Shown here: piece after piece, positions 59,023-64,000 of the stretch
Numbering within the stretch: position 1 is the first letter of the stretch
How the letters are laid out: each line of letters starts with the position of its first letter
From: Archilochus colubris
Taxonomy: Eukaryota > Chordata > Aves > Apodiformes > Trochilidae
Assembly (NCBI GenBank): GCA_023079485.1
Contig: CM041083.1
Span: forward strand, 167,917,400-167,981,399
Direction of reading: 5' to 3'
DNA: 64,000 nucleotides
The notes under the pieces: model-generated
What the model was told of the DNA's origin: nothing
Database searches by the model: none
The model's input: only the letters and a program-made list of their open reading frames with translations
Program-made: the position numbers and the translations under genes

Positions 59023-61450
59023 GAAGTATGCTCATAGAATATTATTTTACAAAAACTGTATTCAAGTGTAGTTCACTTTGCTGCTGAGGATTATAGATGA
59101 ACAATAGAAATGCTTTCAGTGAAAAGCAGGATACTACGAACTTTCTTTGAAGGGAAAAAACTGCTGTTGATAGCAGAAAGAATTCCAAAACTAAGATCTA
59201 TCTTCTTAGTCTTACTAGATGCTGTAAATTAATGAAAAGAAAAAAAAAAAATTTTTTTGCTTAACTCCACTATCATATTGATTATAAAATCATAGATACA
59301 TCTCAGAACATGCTACCTAATCTGAAGTTGCTCTACTCTTGCTAATAAATAATTGTGCCAGAAGGAGTTCAAAAGGAGTCCAACTTTCATGCATTACAAC
59401 TAAATCAATCAACCTGAACTCCTGTCCATTCTGGATACAATGCAAATTTTAGACTTTGGAGTATTAGTTTTCATCAGAGATAATTTGAGAGCTTTTCAAA
59501 GTGGCCAGTGCAGAAATTAGTAGCAAAAATCACAAAGGATTTAAGTTGAAGATGTTCTAGGTGCTCAAAAAATATACTCATCTAACTTGACTCTGTTCAA
59601 CATTCATATTTAACTTTCATATTTAATTATCATTTCATATTCTCTATGGTTTTTTAAACTAAACATTGTGGCCACAGCTCAAGCGAGCTCTTAGCATTGA
59701 CTTATAATTGACCTGTTAATAAGCACTATTTCACAGTCTGTAACAGTACAAAACAAAAGGTAATTGGAAACTAAGGAAAAAATTATTGATTAGTTGAAAT
59801 ACTCATCTCTCTGACAATTTTGGAATTATTAACCTCTATATCAAATGCATCTTTGAAATAGACAAGTCATTAGTTCCAGTCTGAAAATACTTATTAAAAT
59901 GACAATTATCTTTGAAAAAAACTAAAAAAATACAGTTTAAAAAACTGATTTAAAAAATAGTTTTAAAAACTTCTACAAAAATAACATCTTGGGACCCAGA
60001 GATTTCCTGGTCAAATCTGGGCTGACTGCATGGGTCATTGATGGTTGTAGAATAGATGCAATCTCAGGCAAACACTCATGTGCTTTGAGATCCTTCCTTT
60101 AGGAAGAAATTGTTCTTTGTAGTAAGATCTGTGTACATCAATGACACCATGTTTGGTGATTTTCTCTGCTTTGCACAACTGGAAGATGCAAAGGGCATTT
60201 TGTCTGAATTCTTCTCTTAGACAAACCTGGGGCTGAATCACACACAATTTGAAGGAATCTTTTGGCCACTCGGATTTTCACTGTAATGAATAAATCCCAC
60301 TTATAGATGACAAGGATTTCCAAACTGTGCCATACAATAGTGCATGAACTTTTGGATTGGCTTGACTGTGCCTATACTAAAACTGTGCAACACATGCACT
60401 TTCAGTCATAAAGTCTTCACAGTATTGAAAACCAGTACTGAAAATAATGATGTAAGTATACTGTAAAATTTCATGCTCCATAAAACAGCAGTATGTAGCT
60501 GAGTAGTGTGTTTCATGTGACTGTTTGTATGTACCAAAAATCTCCAGATGGAGCAGCAGGTGTCATCAAGGGAGAGGTTGTGTAGAGACCTCAGTATCTT
60601 TAATGAATGGGGTGAAGGTTGTTTATTCCATTGACTCAAGCTGTAAATGGAAGTGCAGCATATGGCAGCCAAAGAAATGTCTTTGAACAACATAATCAAA
60701 ACCACAATTATATTTGCTTGGTTGTGCCCATATTACAAGTTCTCTGGCTGGACTATTTAAACTGAATAGCACAGCTTTTTCAAGATCATACTACCTAGTC
60801 AAACTTTGGTTAGCTTGGACGTGATGAGTTTTTGAAAAGTGAGAAGCAACTACTAGCTGGTATCTGTTAAAACAACATAATACTATCTCCCAGAGGTGTG
60901 CACAGCATGGGAACATGGAGGCAGAGGTGAGCATCTTGGAAGTTTTTCTGCACTCTAGATGCAAGAAGAATCCAGGGAGGTAAACAATCGATCAGAGGAG
61001 GAAAACAGTGAATATATAAATGAAAAACTATGGAGTAACTAAACAAGCAGAAAAAATATATTATTATTAGTTCATAGAGCATTTCGTTATTGAGAATCTA
61101 TCTGTAAAATTCAAGCAGACATGCCTTCTACTTACCATGCAACAGAATGACTTTGATGGTGTAACAGCCTAACAAACATAACATAGCAGGATGGTATAGT
61201 ACCAGGGTTTGAGGAATTCAGTGATCTCCAGGCGTGCTACATTGTGTTCATCAATGAGGAAAGAGAAAACCATCACCCAGCACTGTTTTATTGTGCTAAA
61301 TAGAAGAGAAACAATCTGCTCCCTGCTCCTGAGGTCACACGACCCAGACTGCTTCATATTCATGCTCTTATCATGCCTCTTTTCTATAGGGAAGACCAGC
61401 AGCCTCCACAAGAGTTAACAGTTCTCTCTCTGGCTCTTCTGAGCCAGGAC

Positions 61451-61502
61451 ATTATTTTATTGCATAAAGCTGATGCAAGTATGATTATTTTATTGCATAA
61501 AG
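61451..61502. repeat. Tandem duplication, 33-bp period
   Basis: ATTATTTTATTGCATAAAG at 61451-61469 recurs at 61484-61502. The intact match suggests a recent local duplication. Confidence 0.85.
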
Positions 61503-61942
61503 ATGAAAGTATGTATTAAGGATAAGGTTGTGCAAAGCTCACTGGAGAAATGTATAGGGAAAAGGGAACCAAATCCAGTGCAGGATCATTCATACTGCTT
61601 TCAGGAGCAGTCCTGAAAGTGAACAATGTCTGGAGGAATGTTCAGGATTTGTCTCTGAGAGAGTTCATTGGAGTAGTCTTAGGGAGTGATCTGTGAGTTA
61701 ATTGTGGTGGATCGAGTGGAACTGGGTATCAAGTGTTTACACTTGGAGTGATACTCCTTAGCTCTCACGTTCAGCAGCCTAAACATGCCCTGGCATTTGT
61801 AAGGCCCTGGAATACATTATTTAACTTTTATATAATCATTCCCTTGGCTTATTGGAAATGGTTATTTCCACAGAATATATGGAAAAAACAAGTTACCTGA
61901 AGAACTTAATTACTCAGCCAATTTATTTATTTTTTATATAAA

Positions 61943-62355
61943 GAAAGAGTTTGAGGATATGAAGAAAGGCTGAGAGAGTTGGGGTTGTTCATCCTGGAGA
62001 AGAGAGAGTTCCAGGGAGACCATGAACTGGCCTTCTAGTACCTGAAGGGGCCTACAGGAAATCTTGAAAGTGGCTTCTAACAGAGGCATATAGTGATAGG
62101 ATGATAAGGAACTGTTTAAAGCTGAAAGAGGGTAGATTTTTATTAGATATAAGAAAAAAATAATTTGGCTTTTAGAATGGTGAGACACTAGCCTAGGGAA
62201 GCTGTGGATGCCCCCTCCCTGGGATTGTTCAAGGCCAGGTTGGATGGAGCTTTGAGCAACCTGGTCTAGTTGGAGCTGTCCCTGCCCATGCAGGGGTGTT
62301 GAAACTGAATGATCTTTAAGGTCAGTTCTAGCCCAAACCATTCTGTGATTCTAGG
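61943..62355 (+). mobile_element. CR1 LINE 3' end with octamer tail
   Basis: Plus-orientation CR1, about 410 bp: AGGCTGAGAGAGTTGGGGTT, TTCATCCTGGAGAAGAGAGA, CTAGTACCTGAAGGGGCCTA, GGGAAGCTGTGGATGCCCCC, CTGCCCATGCAGGGGTGTTG, ending CCATTCTGTGATTCTAGG. It includes the end of ORF2 and the 3' UTR. The longest open frame in the window (135 codons, minus strand, 61934-62341) is antisense to this element and is not a gene. Confidence 0.96.
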
Positions 62356-62357
62356 AA

Positions 62358-63480
62358 ATTAGGACTCTGCTCAAGGTACTACTCTGCATCTTAATAGAAC
62401 CTATTACATTAAACACTGCTCCATCCCAGTTGTTTGATTTAGGACTGATCTATTCCACATAGCTATTTTACCACATTTTCCAGTCCTTTGGAGTAGTTGT
62501 GTTTGTTTGGCTTTTTTTGTTTCTTTGTTTTGTTTTGGGGTTGTTTTTGGTGTTTTGGGGTTTTTTTATGTTTTTTTTTTTTTAAATTTATGTATTTATT
62601 TCAAGAATATGCAGTTGCAAATAGAATAATTAGAGTAACTGTGAATAATATAAATATGAAAATTGTTCTCACAGAGTATTATTTTTCTTTAATGACACCA
62701 AAATGATTCACCCTTTCTCTTTGCATGTCAAGTCATACTGAATATGCCACAGGTTTAATTCAAAACCCAAAGGCTGACACAATGTGAACAGTAACAGTGA
62801 ACTGCAATCCCCTTGCACAAAATTAATAGATACCTGTTTGTCTTCTTAATACAACAAATGGTCTACTTTAACACCTGTGCCACCACCCACTGCTTAAACT
62901 AGCATCTAGTCACAAGTTCATGAGATAAAGCAATCTCTGTTGATGAGAATATCCTCATAGGAATATTATTTGAATGTAGCTTAAAAAGGAGAGAGTGAGT
63001 CAAGAAAGATGAGACCCATGTTTATGAACATAAATGAACTGTACATGTATATGCATTTTCCTTTCAAAGGCAGCAAATATAAAATCAATATGAAAATGAA
63101 TATTCATTAAAAAATGCTAAATTAGAAGTATTTGCTTTATATGTTCATATGTCTCAGTAGGTTTCCTTTCAAAATTAAAATCCAAATAAAAAACCAGTAA
63201 AATTCAAGAGAAATATTAATAACTTGCAAACAATAAAAACTCTTATTGGAAACATGATCTCAAAAGGAAACAACTATATATTCATGTGATACAAACAATT
63301 TCCTTATATTTATGAACTGAGAAATATGATTGAAAATAATGTCTTATGAGGCTTTCAATATGCAACAGTCTTCTTGCAGAACAAAGCACAGCTATGGTTT
63401 GCTTCCTACCTATTAATTGTAATACCAAGCTCCATAACAATTTCGTTCCTCCTTCTTTCACACCTTAATGTGGTGGGAAG
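62358..63480. other. Gene-free sequence with T/G-rich tract
   Basis: No gene is seen; a T/G-rich low-complexity tract lies at 62495-62590. Confidence 0.55.
62495..62590. repeat. T/G-rich low-complexity tract
   Basis: Runs of T5-T13 alternate with GGGG blocks (TTTTGGGGTTGTTTTTGG). The hydrophobic Phe-rich open frame over it is a composition effect. Confidence 0.9.
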
Positions 63481-63482
63481 TT

Positions 63483-63682
63483 CAGAGAATCACAGAACAG
63501 CTGAGGTTGGCAGGGACCTCTGGAGACTGTCTAATTCAATTCCCCTGCTCAAGCATGGTCAACTTGAACAGGTTGTTTGGGACTGTTCCCACTCAGATTT
63601 TCAACATCTCCAGGAATGGAGATTTCAACCACACACCTGGGCAACCCATCCCATTGTTTAATGATCTGCACCCAGGTCCCAA
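63483..63682 (-). mobile_element. CR1 LINE 3' end
   Basis: Reverse CR1: CAGAGAATCACAGAACAGCT, GAGGTTGGCAGGGACCTCTG, CCTGCTCAAGCATGGTCAAC and ACACACCTGGGCAACCCATC. It is about 200 bp, with the 3' end on the left. Open plus-strand frames over it are antisense by-products. Confidence 0.95.
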
Positions 63683-63684
63683 TA

Positions 63685-64000
63685 CACTTCATGTGAATTA
63701 AAAACTAATACAACACAAAGGCAATAAAGGTGGTTTTTGCTTGTTAAAACTCTTAGGATATATTATATCGCTTTGAATTTCAACTAATATAAATTAATAG
63801 TCCCAAAAAACTTCTTAATAGAACATAATTATGAAATTGAAGGATAATATTTTTTCTGAAAATGTTTACCTTCTTTTTTTTTTTTTTTTTCTGACAGCTA
63901 TAATACATTTTTGTTCATTTACTTCCCTACTGCTCCCCAAGGTTTCTTGTTTCTCAGCCTCCTCACTTCTATTTCTTCTCCTCATTCGTCAATGAATTTT
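63685..64000. other. Unique sequence to window end
   Basis: No gene or repeat family is recognised; a T17 run lies at 63874-63890 and a pyrimidine-rich stretch follows to the edge. Confidence 0.55.
63874..63890. repeat. Poly(T) tract, T17
   Basis: Seventeen T residues, followed by CTGACAG. Simple sequence; the combination resembles a splice acceptor but nothing coding follows. Confidence 0.9.

Larger units (their letters stand above)
56910..61938. other. Unique gene-free sequence, about 5 kb
   Basis: No gene or interspersed repeat is recognised. It contains a G10 run (57822-57831), an inverted repeat (58446-58468), a T-rich run at about 58926-58938, an A17 run (59006-59022) and a 33-bp-period duplication (61451-61502). 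Confidence 0.55.

Noticed and set aside
61934..62341. Longest open frame (135 codons, minus strand)
   Set aside because: It is antisense to a plus-oriented CR1 3' end along nearly its whole length; no host protein features.

Overview
This window looks like avian nuclear DNA. It is AT-rich and contains no supportable protein-coding exon, rRNA, intact tRNA or CRISPR. The bird assignment rests on 14 decayed 3'-end or reverse-transcriptase pieces of CR1 LINEs of the kind that dominate bird genomes (several ending in ATTCTATG-type octamers), plus LTRs of bird endogenous retrovirus types. Family matches were made from remembered consensus sequences, with no search. The species cannot be resolved. 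The window is either intergenic or lies inside a very large intron.

Layout. 1-3.1 kb is unique sequence with one strong perfect hairpin. 3.1-3.7 kb is a CR1 ORF2 relic on the plus strand. 3.7-8.3 kb is mostly unique, with an ancient dispersed repeat (5.2 kb) and a CR1 tail (7.3 kb). 8.3-8.5 kb is a small, GC-rich, well-preserved solo LTR with perfect 6-bp target duplications. 8.5-14 kb is unique apart from a GATA/GACA microsatellite. 14.1-14.5 kb is an ERV-derived fragment ending in a second GATA/GACA tract. 15.5-16.3 kb is a long, very old CR1 of a lineage different from the others. 16.3-22.1 kb is unique. 22-31.3 kb carries three CR1 3' ends, a nearly complete ERVL-type solo LTR at 26.6-27.4 kb, and a CR1 reverse-transcriptase relic. 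31-44 kb is sparse: MIR-like scraps, one CR1, an LTR stub at 39.1 kb and a tRNA-headed SINE-like relic at 42.4 kb. 44-48.2 kb holds three CR1 pieces and AT/CA-rich low-complexity sequence. 48-64 kb has a MIR-like fragment, four more CR1 pieces and several homopolymer or pyrimidine/purine tracts.

No genes work together here. The record is one of retroelement insertion and decay: very old MIR and ancient-CR1 relics, then the main bird CR1 wave, then ERVL-type LTRs, and most recently the 206-bp LTR at 8.3 kb. Open frames of 60-135 codons are scattered everywhere. They lack recognisable domains and codon bias, and the longest (135 codons) is simply the antisense of a CR1. I found no convincing undescribed biological system. 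The items most worth checking are the young solo LTR, the 11-bp perfect hairpin at 2.3 kb, the ancient SINE/CR1 relics as possible exapted elements, and candidate regulatory sequence at 40.1 and 53.3-53.8 kb.
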